This document shows positions 44,378 through 55,061 of a DNA stretch of 64,000 nt, in pieces; positions within the stretch are counted from its first letter, which is position 1; every line of letters begins with the position of its first letter. Location: assembly GCF_022346545.1 (NCBI RefSeq), contig NZ_JAKRNU010000001.1, forward strand, positions 248,001-312,000, given 5' to 3'. The notes beneath the pieces were generated by a model that saw only the letters and a list, made by a program, of their open reading frames with translations, ran no database searches and was not told where the DNA came from. Origin of the DNA: Sporosarcina sp. ACRSM. GTDB taxonomy: Bacteria > Bacillota > Bacilli > Bacillales_A > Planococcaceae. The translations under genes and the position numbers were made by a program.

Positions 44378-44899
44378 CTACGACATGAATTGAAAAATAA
44401 TAATTTCACTCGCCAACACAGCAACCGATAATCCGATGAGCAGTGGTAACGGACGCAAATTTCTACTTTTCCCGATTGTCGTACGTGTGAAAAAAGGAGG
44501 GTGCAGGACCGCACAATAGACAAGAAAAAGGAAACAACCGATGAATTGGAATGGAAACCACCAAATCGAATACGCCATCATCTTAGCGCCGGAACTGATC
44601 AGATAAGATGAGGACAAGCCAAAAAGGACACACTTCACCGCCCCTAGAAAAAGAACTAGAAATCGAGTTTTCTCAAAGGCCGACAGTACAAACACTAACA
44701 CAAAAAAGAACGCAGTCGTTCCAATCGGTCTGCTATATCCGACATCATGACCTTGTACAACGCGACCATCATAAAACAAGATCACTTTCTCAATGACAGA
44801 CGTAGGCATTTCCCGAAACAATAGGGCGCCCCCGATAAAACCGACCGCAAGAATGACAAATAAGTGGATAAACGATAGGGAACGGACCATAGGTTGCAC
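44378..44899 (-). CDS. Polytopic membrane protein in the spoIIM position
   Basis: 173 aa with five predicted membrane helices (about 11-29, 61-79, 82-101, 107-128 and 150-168) and a long first external loop. B. subtilis SpoIIM, needed for engulfment as part of the DMP complex, has the same topology and the same place between nudF and fur. Sequence resemblance by eye is weak (for example FLVLFLGAVKCVLFGLSSSY), so I call it SpoIIM-like by position and topology only. Confidence 0.55.
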   Translation of the reverse strand: MQPMVRSLSFIHLFVILAVGFIGGALLFREMPTSVIEKVILFYDGRVVQGHDVGYSRPIGTTAFFFVLVFVLSAFEKTRFLVLFLGAVKCVLFGLSSSYLISSGAKMMAYSIWWFPFQFIGCFLFLVYCAVLHPPFFTRTTIGKSRNLRPLPLLIGLSVAVLASEIIIFQFMS

Positions 44900-45064
44900 C
44901 TCCGCATAGATTGTCCCGCTTTTATGGACAACAGCTTTCCCCTACCAAATGATAGACAAGAAATACGATTGTCCGTAAAAACGATAGGTTCAACGTAGAC
45001 GCCTTTACAATGCAAGATTGACGTTTCACCTTGTACAATATATGCCCGTCCATCCCAATTTAGG

Positions 45065-45610
45065 TCACTTGTTTAAAAGATTTTTCGCATAGAGCACTGC
45101 AAAAGCTGTTTTCGCATCGAAGATTTTTCCTGAAGCGACCATCTCCTCCGCTTCTTCAATCGTCACTTCCAGCAAGCCGATAAATTCATCCTCATCACCC
45201 GCTGCCGGATTTTCTACTTTATAAAGACCTTGCGCTACATACAAATGAATCACTTCATCCGCAAAACCTGGCGATGTTGCAAAGGACTGCAAATAAGTGA
45301 ATTCCTTTGCCCCATAACCCGTTTCTTCTTCGAGTTCCCGCACAGCCGTCACTTCCGGTGCCTCACCGGGATCAATTTTCCCTGCCGGAATTTCAATGAG
45401 TGAACGTTCCAGCGCCTTTCTATACTGCTCGACAAGAACGAGTTTACCTTCTTTCGTAATCGGGATAATGGAAACTGCCCCCGGATGCTTGATCAATTCT
45501 CGTTTTGCCGTCTTACCATCGGGTAACTCCACTTCCTCCAAGCGGAGTGTAATGATTTTCCCTTCGTAAATCGTTTCCCCTGCTAGCGTTTTTTCTTCAA
45601 AGCGATTCAT
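45065..45610 (-). CDS. nudF: ADP-ribose pyrophosphatase (Nudix hydrolase)
   Basis: 181 aa. The Nudix box GKIDPGEAPEVTAVRELEEE followed by TGYG lies at about residues 79-102. Hydrolyses ADP-ribose to AMP and ribose 5-phosphate. Divergent from yqkF with about 70 bp between, as in B. subtilis nudF-yqkF neighbours. Confidence 0.93.
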   Translation of the reverse strand: MNRFEEKTLAGETIYEGKIITLRLEEVELPDGKTAKRELIKHPGAVSIIPITKEGKLVLVEQYRKALERSLIEIPAGKIDPGEAPEVTAVRELEEETGYGAKEFTYLQSFATSPGFADEVIHLYVAQGLYKVENPAAGDEDEFIGLLEVTIEEAEEMVASGKIFDAKTAFAVLYAKNLLNK

Positions 45611-45679
45611 CCAATCAAACCTTTCTTATAGAATTTCCTCTGTTGTCATTGTAACATGTAAAAAACAGGGGGTGCTTGA

Positions 45680-46582
45680 ATGAAAAAAAGAGAACTAGGG
45701 AAAAGCGGAATATTCGTTTCTGAAATCGGGCTTGGCTGCATGTCTTTACCGGATGATTTGAAAGCGTCTCAACTGATCATGGATGCAGCCATCGACGCTG
45801 GCATCAATTTTTTTGACACCGCCGATTTATACGATGGTGGAAAAAATGAAGAAATCGTCGGACAGGCTTTGAAAGGCAAACGATCCGAAATTATACTGGC
45901 GACCAAAGCCGGAAATAAATTGAATCCGGGCGGTGACGGTTGGACTTGGGATGCTTCCAAAGCACATATTATGGATGCAGTCAAAAAAAGCCTGTTGCGG
46001 CTTGGGACGGATTATATCGATTTGTACCAGCTTCATGGCGGCACGATGGAAGACAATGTAGACGAAACAATCGAGGCATTCGAAAGCTTGAAAAAAGAAG
46101 GTCTGATTCGCCAATATGGCATTTCATCGATCCGCCCGAACGTCATTCAACGATTTTTGGCGAACAGTTCCGCCATTTCTGTTATGATGCAATACAGCTT
46201 ACTGGACCGGAGGCCGGAAGAATGGTTTCCGATGATCCAGGATGCAGGCGCATCCGTTATCACACGCGGAACAATTGCCAAAGGATTCCTAACAGCTGAG
46301 GGATTGACAAGGGCCGGGAAAGCAAACGGTTTTGTTGAATATGATGCACAAGAATTGCTTCAAACTGTTCAAACACTTAGTGAACAGGCGGAAGATCTAC
46401 ATGCAGCCGCAATGGCATTCGTTCTTGACCAACAGACAGTTGCTTCTGCCCTCATTGGCGCCCGTACTGTAGGGCAGTTACTGGATTCAGTCATCGCCTA
46501 TGAGAAAAAAGTATCACAGCATGACATCAACCTTCTGAAAAGTGTTGTGGCCACACATCAATATAAGGCGCATCGGCTATGA
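45680..46582 (+). CDS. yqkF: Aldo/keto reductase (YqkF-like)
   Basis: 300-aa NADPH-dependent oxidoreductase. Catalytic tetrad positions are visible: Asp and Tyr in FFDTADLYDGGKNEEIVG, Lys in ILATKAGNK, and His in DLYQLHGG. Substrate unknown. GGGGGTG lies before the ATG. Location next to nudF matches YqkF of B. subtilis. Confidence 0.9.
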   Translation: MKKRELGKSGIFVSEIGLGCMSLPDDLKASQLIMDAAIDAGINFFDTADLYDGGKNEEIVGQALKGKRSEIILATKAGNKLNPGGDGWTWDASKAHIMDAVKKSLLRLGTDYIDLYQLHGGTMEDNVDETIEAFESLKKEGLIRQYGISSIRPNVIQRFLANSSAISVMMQYSLLDRRPEEWFPMIQDAGASVITRGTIAKGFLTAEGLTRAGKANGFVEYDAQELLQTVQTLSEQAEDLHAAAMAFVLDQQTVASALIGARTVGQLLDSVIAYEKKVSQHDINLLKSVVATHQYKAHRL

Positions 46583-46627
46583 TTTTTTCAGATGAGGGAA
46601 GCTCTGGCGACCGTTGTAATGAATAAC

Positions 46628-46668
46628 AAAAGGTGGACACCCCTAACATTCAGGTGTCCACCTTTTTC
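46628..46668 (+). terminator. Terminator of yqkF
   Basis: AAAAGGTGGACACC / GGTGTCCACCTTTTT, strong stem with T tract. Confidence 0.92.
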
Positions 46669-46756
46669 GCATTCATCAATCACGAACCCTTTCCATCCGC
46701 TATTCTAACTCTGTCCGTATGAAGAAACGTAATAACTTTGTAACGAAAATGAAATG

Positions 46757-46780
46757 GTTGATGATAAGAAATTAGGGTAT
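46757..46780 (+). promoter_or_regulatory. Sigma-B-like promoter of the acidic lipoprotein gene
   Basis: GTTGAT (46757-46762), 12-bp spacer, GGGTAT (46775-46780). The -10 is an exact sigma-B element; the -35 departs from GTTTAA. About 50 bp upstream of the ATG. Confidence 0.4.
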
Positions 46781-46829
46781 CCCAGAATTAGGCAGTAAAA
46801 TCACTTAAGAATTTTTGGAGGAGATACGG

Positions 46830-47081
46830 ATGAAATGGACAATGAGCCTAGATAAAAAATGGTTGAAGGCGGGAACCGCAGCATTGCTATCAGTAGGTTT
46901 GCTTGCCGGTTGCGCGGATGACGACGATGACGGCAATACGGATGTCGATGTCAATACTCCTCCGCCGGTTGAAGTTGTCCCGGATGACGGAGTGGACGAT
47001 ACAGATATCGATGTGGATGATGATGCGGATGCCGATATCGATAGCAACACAGACGAACCGATGGACAAGGATACGGAATAA
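46830..47081 (+). CDS. Small Asp-rich lipoprotein
   Basis: 83 aa. A basic start and a hydrophobic segment end in the lipobox LLAGC (Cys at about residue 27). The mature part is almost only Asp with Gly, Thr, Val and Pro (DDDDDG, DIDVDDDADADID), strongly acidic and probably disordered. It may bind divalent cations at the cell surface; that is inference. No family recognised. GGAGGAGA lies before the ATG. Stands alone between yqkF and nupC with its own terminator. Confidence 0.8.
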   Translation: MKWTMSLDKKWLKAGTAALLSVGLLAGCADDDDDGNTDVDVNTPPPVEVVPDDGVDDTDIDVDDDADADIDSNTDEPMDKDTE

Positions 47082-47086
47082 TCGTG

Positions 47087-47123
47087 AAAAGACAGGATGG
47101 CTTCATGCACATCCTGTCTTTTT
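47087..47123. terminator. Terminator between the acidic lipoprotein and nupC
   Basis: AAAAGACAGGATG / CATCCTGTCTTTTT between convergent genes; works for either strand. Confidence 0.88.
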
Positions 47124-47148
47124 ACGGTTTATTTTTATTTATTTTGAT

Positions 47149-48360
47149 TCAGATGAACATGCCTGCGATGGCTGCGCTCAATAGTGAAGCTAGCATCCCG
47201 GCAAAGACTGCTCGGATGCCGAGTCGTGCGATGTCTGGACGTCGGCTTGGCGCAAGTGCCCCTAATCCACCGAGGAGAATGGCCAACGAACTCAGGTTGG
47301 CAAAGCCGCATAAGGCAAAGCTGACGACGATGACTGTTTTAGGGCTGAGCGTTGGAATTTCCGGTGCGAATGCCGCATAGGCGACAAACTCGTTCAATAC
47401 TAATTTCTGGCCGATGAAACTGCCCGCAGTAACCGCCTCGGACCACGGAACACCAATTGCGAAGGCGAGCGGTGAAAACAGAACGCCTAATATACCTTCA
47501 AGCGTCAACGAATCGTTGCCGAACCACTTCCCGACACCGCCTAACATTCCGTTGACAAGTGCGATGAGCGCGACGAATGCCAATAGCATTGCACCAACAT
47601 TGAGCGCCAGTTTCAACCCGTCCCCCGCACCACGCGCCGCCGCATCGATAACGTTTACTGATTCCTGATCTTTTTCCATCTCAAAATCGCCAACATCCGA
47701 TTTTTCCGTTTCAGGAATGAAGATTTTTGCCATGATCAGCCCTGCCGGAGCAGCCATAAAGCTCGCCGCAATCAAATACTCGAGCGGGACACCTAACAAT
47801 GCATAACCCGCCAGGACAGAACCCGCAATGGATGCAAGACCGCCTGTCATGACCGCAAAAAGTTCGGACTTTGTCATGTTTGCCAAAAAAGGCCGGATGA
47901 CAAGCGGAGCTTCCGTCTGCCCAACAAAAATATTCGCAGCCGCAGACACGGACTCCGCCCTACTCGTTCCTAGGAGCTTCGATAGCCCGCCTCCGATCAA
48001 CCGGATCACCCATTGCATAATACCCAGATAATACAGTACGGAAATCAAAGACGAGAAGAAAATGATAATGGTCAGCACTTGGAAAGCAAAAACAAAACCG
48101 AATCCTTCCGTATCCGCTGCCGGTCCAAATAGGAAGGCCACTCCTTCCTCCGCATAATTAATGACATTTTGCACTTTGTCAGAAAACCATATTAAGCCGA
48201 GTTTTCCCGCTTCCCACTTCAACACGATAAATGCAAACGATATTTGGATGATCAAACCGCCAACAATGGTCCGCAGGTTGATTGATTTCTTTCCATTCGA
48301 GAAAAGGAATGCAATCCCCAACACGACAATGATGCCGAAAAGTCCCCACAATAAATTCAC
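47149..48360 (-). CDS. nupC: Concentrative nucleoside transporter NupC
   Basis: About 403 aa with eight or more membrane helices. The CNT-family region VFVGQTEAPLVIRPFLANMT-type segment (NIFVGQTEAPLVIRPFLA here), and LGVPLEYLIAASFMAAPAGL, are conserved. Cation-driven uptake of pyrimidine (and other) nucleosides. GTG at 48360 is favoured, with GAGGTG about 6 nt upstream; the longer frame to 48462 is charged and unlike the family. Confidence 0.93.
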   Translation of the reverse strand: MNLLWGLFGIIVVLGIAFLFSNGKKSINLRTIVGGLIIQISFAFIVLKWEAGKLGLIWFSDKVQNVINYAEEGVAFLFGPAADTEGFGFVFAFQVLTIIIFFSSLISVLYYLGIMQWVIRLIGGGLSKLLGTSRAESVSAAANIFVGQTEAPLVIRPFLANMTKSELFAVMTGGLASIAGSVLAGYALLGVPLEYLIAASFMAAPAGLIMAKIFIPETEKSDVGDFEMEKDQESVNVIDAAARGAGDGLKLALNVGAMLLAFVALIALVNGMLGGVGKWFGNDSLTLEGILGVLFSPLAFAIGVPWSEAVTAGSFIGQKLVLNEFVAYAAFAPEIPTLSPKTVIVVSFALCGFANLSSLAILLGGLGALAPSRRPDIARLGIRAVFAGMLASLLSAAIAGMFI

Positions 48361-48600
48361 CAAAGACACCTCATTATATGGAAATTTTCCATTTGAAATT
48401 TTGTTTCTAGTACGCCAATTCACACAACGAAATGATGAGTTTCTTCGTCTGACGTCAGACAACTAAACGAGTTTATCAAACAACAAGACATAAGTAAATG
48501 GTGACTAGGTAAATATCCGTCCGCCTCTTCCACAAGCTTATGAGCAATCAGTATTCCACAACTATTCTCATTTTACCCGTGAATATGATTTAGAAAACGC

Positions 48601-48637
48601 GAAAAGCCCCAAACCAAAATGGTTCAGGGACTTTCAC
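48601..48637 (-). terminator. Terminator of xpt-pbuX
   Basis: GAAAGTCCCTGAACC / GGTTTGGGGCTTTTC with G-U pairs, about 30 bp after the pbuX stop, followed by CGCGTTTTCT on the minus strand. Confidence 0.7.
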
Positions 48638-48666
48638 GTTTAGTAAGACAAACTTGCCGAATCAGT

Positions 48667-50618
<1,952 letters not shown>

Positions 50619-50635
50619 TCAAGCCCAAAAGACAT

Positions 50636-50697
50636 AAAAAAAGCCCGATGATCATGCATCCATTCATACCATGAGTGGAGCAAAATCATCCGGGCTT
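50636..50697 (-). terminator. Riboswitch expression-platform terminator
   Basis: AAGCCCGGATGA / TCATCGGGCTT with T7 after it on the minus strand, between the purine aptamer and xpt. Confidence 0.85.
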
Positions 50698-50763
50698 CCG
50701 ACCGAAAGAAAAAACAAAAGCGTGCGCGCATTTTAACAAGCACGCCTCTTTTATCTTCTTGCT

Positions 50764-50833
50764 ACCCATAGTCGATTTGTTTACGGCAAATCGGTAGAAA
50801 CTTGCAGACCCTATCTCTGCGATTATATGAGTG
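50764..50833 (-). ncRNA. Purine (guanine-type) riboswitch
   Basis: On the minus strand: P1 ACTCATA / TATGGGT, then ATATAATCGC, GTTTCTACC, the CCGTAAA loop and GACTATG. All core bases of the purine aptamer are present. The C in GACTATG is the base that pairs with guanine or hypoxanthine (adenine riboswitches have T there). It lies upstream of xpt-pbuX, so guanine should turn the operon off. Confidence 0.96.
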
Positions 50834-50853
50834 AATCGTATTAGAATGTTATT

Positions 50854-50881
50854 AGTATAGCATGCGCCTGGGAATTTACAA
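50854..50881 (-). promoter_or_regulatory. Promoter of xpt-pbuX
   Basis: TTGTAA (50876-50881), 16-bp spacer, TATACT (50854-50859), about 20 bp upstream of the riboswitch. Confidence 0.65.
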
Positions 50882-50997
50882 TGTGTCGGAAAATAGAAAA
50901 ATCATTCTTATAATTCATTCTCTATCAAATCTTGCGGGTTCGAGTGCTAAAATATGTTATTCTAATAGAAAATACTCGTTCACTGGAGGCTATCGGT

Positions 50998-52227
50998 TTG
51001 TCTAACCCATATTCTAACTATCCATCTCGAAAATTGAAGTTTTCGTGGGAGAGCTGGCTATTGATCATCGGCATCGTCTTTATCGCCTCCACTTTACGAT
51101 CCCCCTTAACGACTGTAGGTCCGTTAATCTCTTTCATCCGGGACAGCTTAGCCATTCCTAACGTGTTGGCAGGATTTTTGACTACGATTCCTTTACTTGC
51201 ATTTGCTTTGATCTCACCGTTTGCCCCGAAGCTCGCTCGTCGATACGGTCTTGAAATGACATTGTTCGTCTCTCTCCTATTGCTGACTGGCGGCATCATC
51301 ATCCGGTCATTCGGGAGCATACCGAACTTACTTATCGGGACATTTCTATTAGGCATCGCCATCGCTTTCGGAAATGTGCTGCTGCCTAGTCTGATCAAGC
51401 TTCACTTTCCACTGCACCTTGGATTATTGACAGGCATTTATTCCGTAGCTATGAATTTATCCGCGGCAATTGCAGTTGGACTGAGTGTACCACTGGCGAC
51501 CGACACGCCATTAGGCTGGAAAGGGGCTTTAGGAATTTGGGGGATTTTACCCTTCATCGCCCTGCTCATTTGGCTCCCCCAACTCAAGAAGAAGAAGAAG
51601 GGTGACTCTATTGCTGCCCCTGATCGTCAGCGCTCGCTCCCCTTATGGAAATCACCACTTGCGTGGAGCGTCACTATTTTCATGGGTCTACAATCTTTAC
51701 TTTTTTACACGACGGCTGCCTGGATGCCTGAAGTGTTGAAGGCGCAAGGAATCGGGGCGGATTATGCCGGCTGGATGATTTCTCTTCAGCAATTTGCACA
51801 ATTACCGATCATGTTTCTCATTCCCATACTTGCTGGAAAAGTAAAGGATCAACGCCTGATCGTGGCTGGCGTAGCCGCTTGCTATTTGCTAGGTTACGGA
51901 GGGGTTTTCATGGGAGGCAATGCTCTTGTCCCTTTATGGATGATTTTCATCGGTATCGGGGCCGGGGCCGCTTTCAGTCTCGCCATGATGTTTTTCACGC
52001 TACGTACTAGAACATCGCATGAAGCAGCGGAATTATCGGCTATGGCCCAGTCTTTCGGGTATTTGCTTGCCGCAACCGGCCCAGTTCTTTTTGGCTCGCT
52101 GCATGACTTGACGGGTGGATGGATTGTCCCTTTGCTGATTCTCCTCATCGTCTCTTTATGTGTTCTGCTATTCGGTCTGAAATCAGGGAAAAATGCGTTC
52201 GTTTTGCCAAAACAAAAAATTGATTAA
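50998..52227 (+). CDS. MFS transporter, CynX/NimT type
   Basis: 409 aa with 12 predicted helices; the CynX-like N-terminal half reads IVFIASTLRSPLTTVGPLIS. Members export or take up small anions or nitroimidazoles; the substrate here is unknown. The TTG at 50998 has GGAGGC upstream at good spacing; the reading frame runs back to 50932 but is unsupported and overlaps the riboswitch promoter region. Divergent from xpt. Confidence 0.85.
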   Translation: MSNPYSNYPSRKLKFSWESWLLIIGIVFIASTLRSPLTTVGPLISFIRDSLAIPNVLAGFLTTIPLLAFALISPFAPKLARRYGLEMTLFVSLLLLTGGIIIRSFGSIPNLLIGTFLLGIAIAFGNVLLPSLIKLHFPLHLGLLTGIYSVAMNLSAAIAVGLSVPLATDTPLGWKGALGIWGILPFIALLIWLPQLKKKKKGDSIAAPDRQRSLPLWKSPLAWSVTIFMGLQSLLFYTTAAWMPEVLKAQGIGADYAGWMISLQQFAQLPIMFLIPILAGKVKDQRLIVAGVAACYLLGYGGVFMGGNALVPLWMIFIGIGAGAAFSLAMMFFTLRTRTSHEAAELSAMAQSFGYLLAATGPVLFGSLHDLTGGWIVPLLILLIVSLCVLLFGLKSGKNAFVLPKQKID

Positions 52228-52244
52228 AGAGCAGTTTACATCCG

Positions 52245-52281
52245 CCTCCGTCCCATTTCTCGGGTTCGGAGGTTTTCTTTT
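52245..52281 (+). terminator. Terminator of the MFS gene
   Basis: CCTCCG / CGGAGG outer stem with inner CCC/GGG, then TTTTCTTTTTTTG. Confidence 0.8.
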
Positions 52282-52284
52282 TTT

Positions 52285-52309
52285 GTTTCATTTACTGTGA
52301 CTCGGGTAT
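52285..52309 (+). promoter_or_regulatory. Sigma-B-type promoter of the YsnF-like stress gene
   Basis: GTTTCA (52285-52290), 13-bp spacer, GGGTAT (52304-52309); about 50 bp before the ATG. Consensus is GTTTAA-N12-14-GGGTAT. The downstream gene belongs to general-stress families, which supports it. Confidence 0.65.
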
Positions 52310-52359
52310 TTTACCTTCTAAGCACCAAAACTACTACTATCTTAGGAGGCAGTTCACAA

Positions 52360-53223
52360 ATGGCAGATAAAAAGTTTGTAGGAACATTCCAATCAGAAAA
52401 TCAAGTGTTGAATAAGATTGAAGAGTTGAAGGCTGAAGGGTATTCGGAGGAAGATATTTATGTTGTCACAAATCATGCGGATTCGCTCTCTATCGTCCGT
52501 GGACAGACAGATGTCGAATTGAAGTCATCAGATGGGAACTGGTTGGACCGGTTTATCGCGTTCCTTAACGGTGATGAACCAGTAAGAACAGCATTTTCCC
52601 GGATGGGCTTCACGGAGGAGGAATCCAACCGTTATTATAACGAAGTGAAAAATGGCAGCATCTTATTGTATGTTGACCGCAATTATAGCGGCTTGTTCTA
52701 TGACGAACAAACGGAATTTACTAACGGCTATACAGACCCCAACATCGGAGCCAATCTCTCAACGGATAGTACCATCTTAGAGGGTGACCGCTTGAATGTC
52801 GCTGCAGATGAGGAAGAGCGTCTAAGACTGCATGAAGAACGACTGAATGTGGACAAAGAACGGGTGCAAGCAGGCGAAGTGAACGTTGAAAAACATGTCA
52901 TTGAGGATGAGCAGACGGTGGAAGTGCCTGTCACACGTGAAGAAGTGTATATCGAACGTCGCGCTGTACATGACGAGACGGCCGCGGGTGAAGTGTTCGA
53001 TGATGGTGATCATATCCATATCCCCGTTATGGAAGAACGGGTGGAAGTGACCAAACGTCCGGTGGTCAGCGAGGAAATCATCGTGGGGAAACGCGAAGTA
53101 CAGGATACACAAACTGTAAGTGAAACCTTACGCCGAGAAGAAGCGGACATCGACCGGACCGATGATACCTTGGATGAATATGGAGAAAAAGTGAATCGGG
53201 CTTCCAAAACGGATCTCCTGTAA
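52360..53223 (+). CDS. General stress protein, YflT-like plus DUF2382 (YsnF/AvaK) domains
   Basis: 287 aa. N-terminal GsiB/YflT-type domain (KKFVGTFQSENQVLNKIEEL, about 4-23, to about residue 100). C-terminal DUF2382 domain with the repeated pattern LHEERLNVDKERVQAGEVNV and ERVEVTKRPVVSEEIIVGKR. Rich in Glu, Val and Arg, hydrophilic, cytoplasmic. Function unknown beyond stress association in Bacillus (YsnF is a sigma-B regulon member). AGGAGG is 10 nt before the ATG. Monocistronic. Confidence 0.85.
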   Translation: MADKKFVGTFQSENQVLNKIEELKAEGYSEEDIYVVTNHADSLSIVRGQTDVELKSSDGNWLDRFIAFLNGDEPVRTAFSRMGFTEEESNRYYNEVKNGSILLYVDRNYSGLFYDEQTEFTNGYTDPNIGANLSTDSTILEGDRLNVAADEEERLRLHEERLNVDKERVQAGEVNVEKHVIEDEQTVEVPVTREEVYIERRAVHDETAAGEVFDDGDHIHIPVMEERVEVTKRPVVSEEIIVGKREVQDTQTVSETLRREEADIDRTDDTLDEYGEKVNRASKTDLL

Positions 53224-53253
53224 GACTTTTCACTACGTTTTTTTAAAAATATT

Positions 53254-53292
53254 GAAAACAGCTTCCGAATAACCATTTCGGAAGCTGTTTTA
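53254..53292. terminator. Bidirectional terminator between ysnF-like gene and atoE
   Basis: AAAACAGCTTCCGA / TCGGAAGCTGTTTT between convergent genes. Confidence 0.9.
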
Positions 53293-53336
53293 TCGTTTCA
53301 TCATCACAGAAGATTTGCTTTTCACCCTTACGATGA

Positions 53337-54755
53337 TTATTCGAAGAATGGCGTAACATATGGCATTGTTTTAGCCAAAATCCATACGAGGAATAACACA
53401 ACTGGGACATGGAAAATGAGTTGTAAGATGGAATAGCCGGCAAGGTCTTTCGCTTTGACCCCTAATACGCCCAATAACGGTAACATAAAGAATGGGTTGA
53501 CCATATTCGGGAGTGCTTCAGACGCGTTGTACACTTGCACAATCCATGCCATACTCACATTCAATTCTTTCGCAGCTTCCAATAGATAGGGCGCTTCGAC
53601 AATCCATTTCCCGCCCCCTGAAGGAAGGAAAAGCCCTAAAACAGCGGAGTAAATTCCGGCGATGAGCGGGAAAGTGTTTTCAGTCGAGATGGAAAGGAAA
53701 AACTTGACCAACACATCATTCAATCCCGAGTTCATCAATACACCGAATATCCCTGCATAGAGAGGAAACTGAATGAGCACGCCACCAATCGCCGGTACAG
53801 AATTCGAAACCGCATTCAAGAAATTTCTCGGTGTCCAGTGCAATAGCAACCCTAACATTAACAGCATAAAGTTATAATTATTCAGATTCAGTGTAGCGAT
53901 CGGCCCGGTTTCTGCAATAACCTTGACGATATAGATCAACCCGACAGCGACGAGTAAAATCGTTAAAATCGGGCTATATTCGAGCCATTCCCCAGGTCTT
54001 GATGCTTTCTTCTTCTCCGAAGTACCTTTACTTCTATAATCAATACCAGCCATTTCAGCCGTCTTTGCTTTGTCTTTATTCGGAGCAGAGACGTAAGCAA
54101 TCCAAACCGATAAGCTGATTAACACGACTATCATGACAAGGTTTTGCCATGTAAAAATCGTTTGCGACATCGAAATCGTCCCACTGATTTCGTATAGTTC
54201 AGGAGGGATCGAAGCTTTTGTCGCCATGAGCAATGCCGCCGAAGAGGAAAGCCCTAACGCCCAAACACTTCCAAGCCCAAGAAACCCGGCTGCCCCCATC
54301 GCCCGGTAATCGACACCTTGCAAGCGATTGCTAATTTCTTTGATAAGGATCCCACTGAATACCAAACTAAATCCCCAACTGATCAGAGAAGTAGTCATCG
54401 AAAAGAACGCTACAAAAGCGACGGCTGTCTTTGGAGATTTTGGAATTCTAGAAAGCTTGACGATAAGTCTATGTATGGGTTTGGATGACGCCACTACGTA
54501 TCCCGTTATAATGATAAAAGCCATCTGCATCGTAAAAGGTATTAAGTCCCAATAATGTGTACCAAAATCGACACCGATTTCAACTGGTGTCCGCCCCATG
54601 AATAAGGCAATGATAGAAATGATGACAACTGCAATTGCAGCAAAAATATACGCATCCGGGAACCATTTTTCACTCCAATTCGCCAGTGAAATCCCTAGAC
54701 GTTCCAAACGTCCTTCTTGCTCTTCCATTCTTTCTTTTTCTTTCAATTCATACAC
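53337..54755 (-). CDS. atoE: Short-chain fatty acid transporter (AtoE family)
   Basis: 472 aa with about 12 helices. AtoE-type motifs include PDAYIFAAIAVVIISIIA, FSMTTSLISWGFSLVFSGIL and LGLFLPSGGGKWIVEAPYLL. Takes up acetoacetate, butyrate or similar acids in the proton-coupled manner presumed for the family. Last gene of the scoA-scoB-atoE set. AAAGGG lies before the ATG. Confidence 0.9.
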   Translation of the reverse strand: MYELKEKERMEEQEGRLERLGISLANWSEKWFPDAYIFAAIAVVIISIIALFMGRTPVEIGVDFGTHYWDLIPFTMQMAFIIITGYVVASSKPIHRLIVKLSRIPKSPKTAVAFVAFFSMTTSLISWGFSLVFSGILIKEISNRLQGVDYRAMGAAGFLGLGSVWALGLSSSAALLMATKASIPPELYEISGTISMSQTIFTWQNLVMIVVLISLSVWIAYVSAPNKDKAKTAEMAGIDYRSKGTSEKKKASRPGEWLEYSPILTILLVAVGLIYIVKVIAETGPIATLNLNNYNFMLLMLGLLLHWTPRNFLNAVSNSVPAIGGVLIQFPLYAGIFGVLMNSGLNDVLVKFFLSISTENTFPLIAGIYSAVLGLFLPSGGGKWIVEAPYLLEAAKELNVSMAWIVQVYNASEALPNMVNPFFMLPLLGVLGVKAKDLAGYSILQLIFHVPVVLFLVWILAKTMPYVTPFFE

Positions 54756-55061
54756 ACCCTTTACGATAACTTGTTATAAAAGGGGTTTGGTTCTTGCACA
54801 AATCCTCTTCTTAAATTGAAGTGATTCCCAATCCCTGTTGTCAATTCTCTGTTGTATAAAATAGAGCGGGGGGAGACAACTCATAAAGAGGTTCCTCCCC
54901 GATCGCATCGTTCCCAACTCAATTGCTTCAAGATTCCGAATTATACACACATAATTTACCATTCAAATCTCAATGCATTTTCCCATCAATCCCATCACAT
55001 TTCATAGTATGGGATCCCTTTATTTAGCAACTGTTGAATCTCTTTCAGTTTCTTTCACAAT
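54756..55061. other. Intergenic region between scoB and atoE
   Basis: 306 bp without a supported gene. A hairpin GGGGAG / CTCCCC around about 20 bases (near 54869-54902) is the only structure seen; no T tract follows it. No clear sigma-A promoter for atoE. The short open frames here do not resemble any family. Confidence 0.5.

Noticed and set aside
44930..45050. 43-codon frame between nudF and the spoIIM-like gene (position of mciZ in B. subtilis)
   Set aside because: No ribosome site and no resemblance to MciZ; left unannotated.
46805..47110. Ser-rich open frame antisense to the acidic lipoprotein
   Set aside because: Its Ser/Thr repeats are the antisense reading of GAT/GAC-rich codons; the plus-strand frame has a lipobox and a ribosome site.
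50932..50997. Longer start for the MFS transporter
   Set aside because: The ATG at 50932 has no ribosome site and the added residues are unlike a membrane-protein N-terminus; the TTG at 50998 has GGAGGC.
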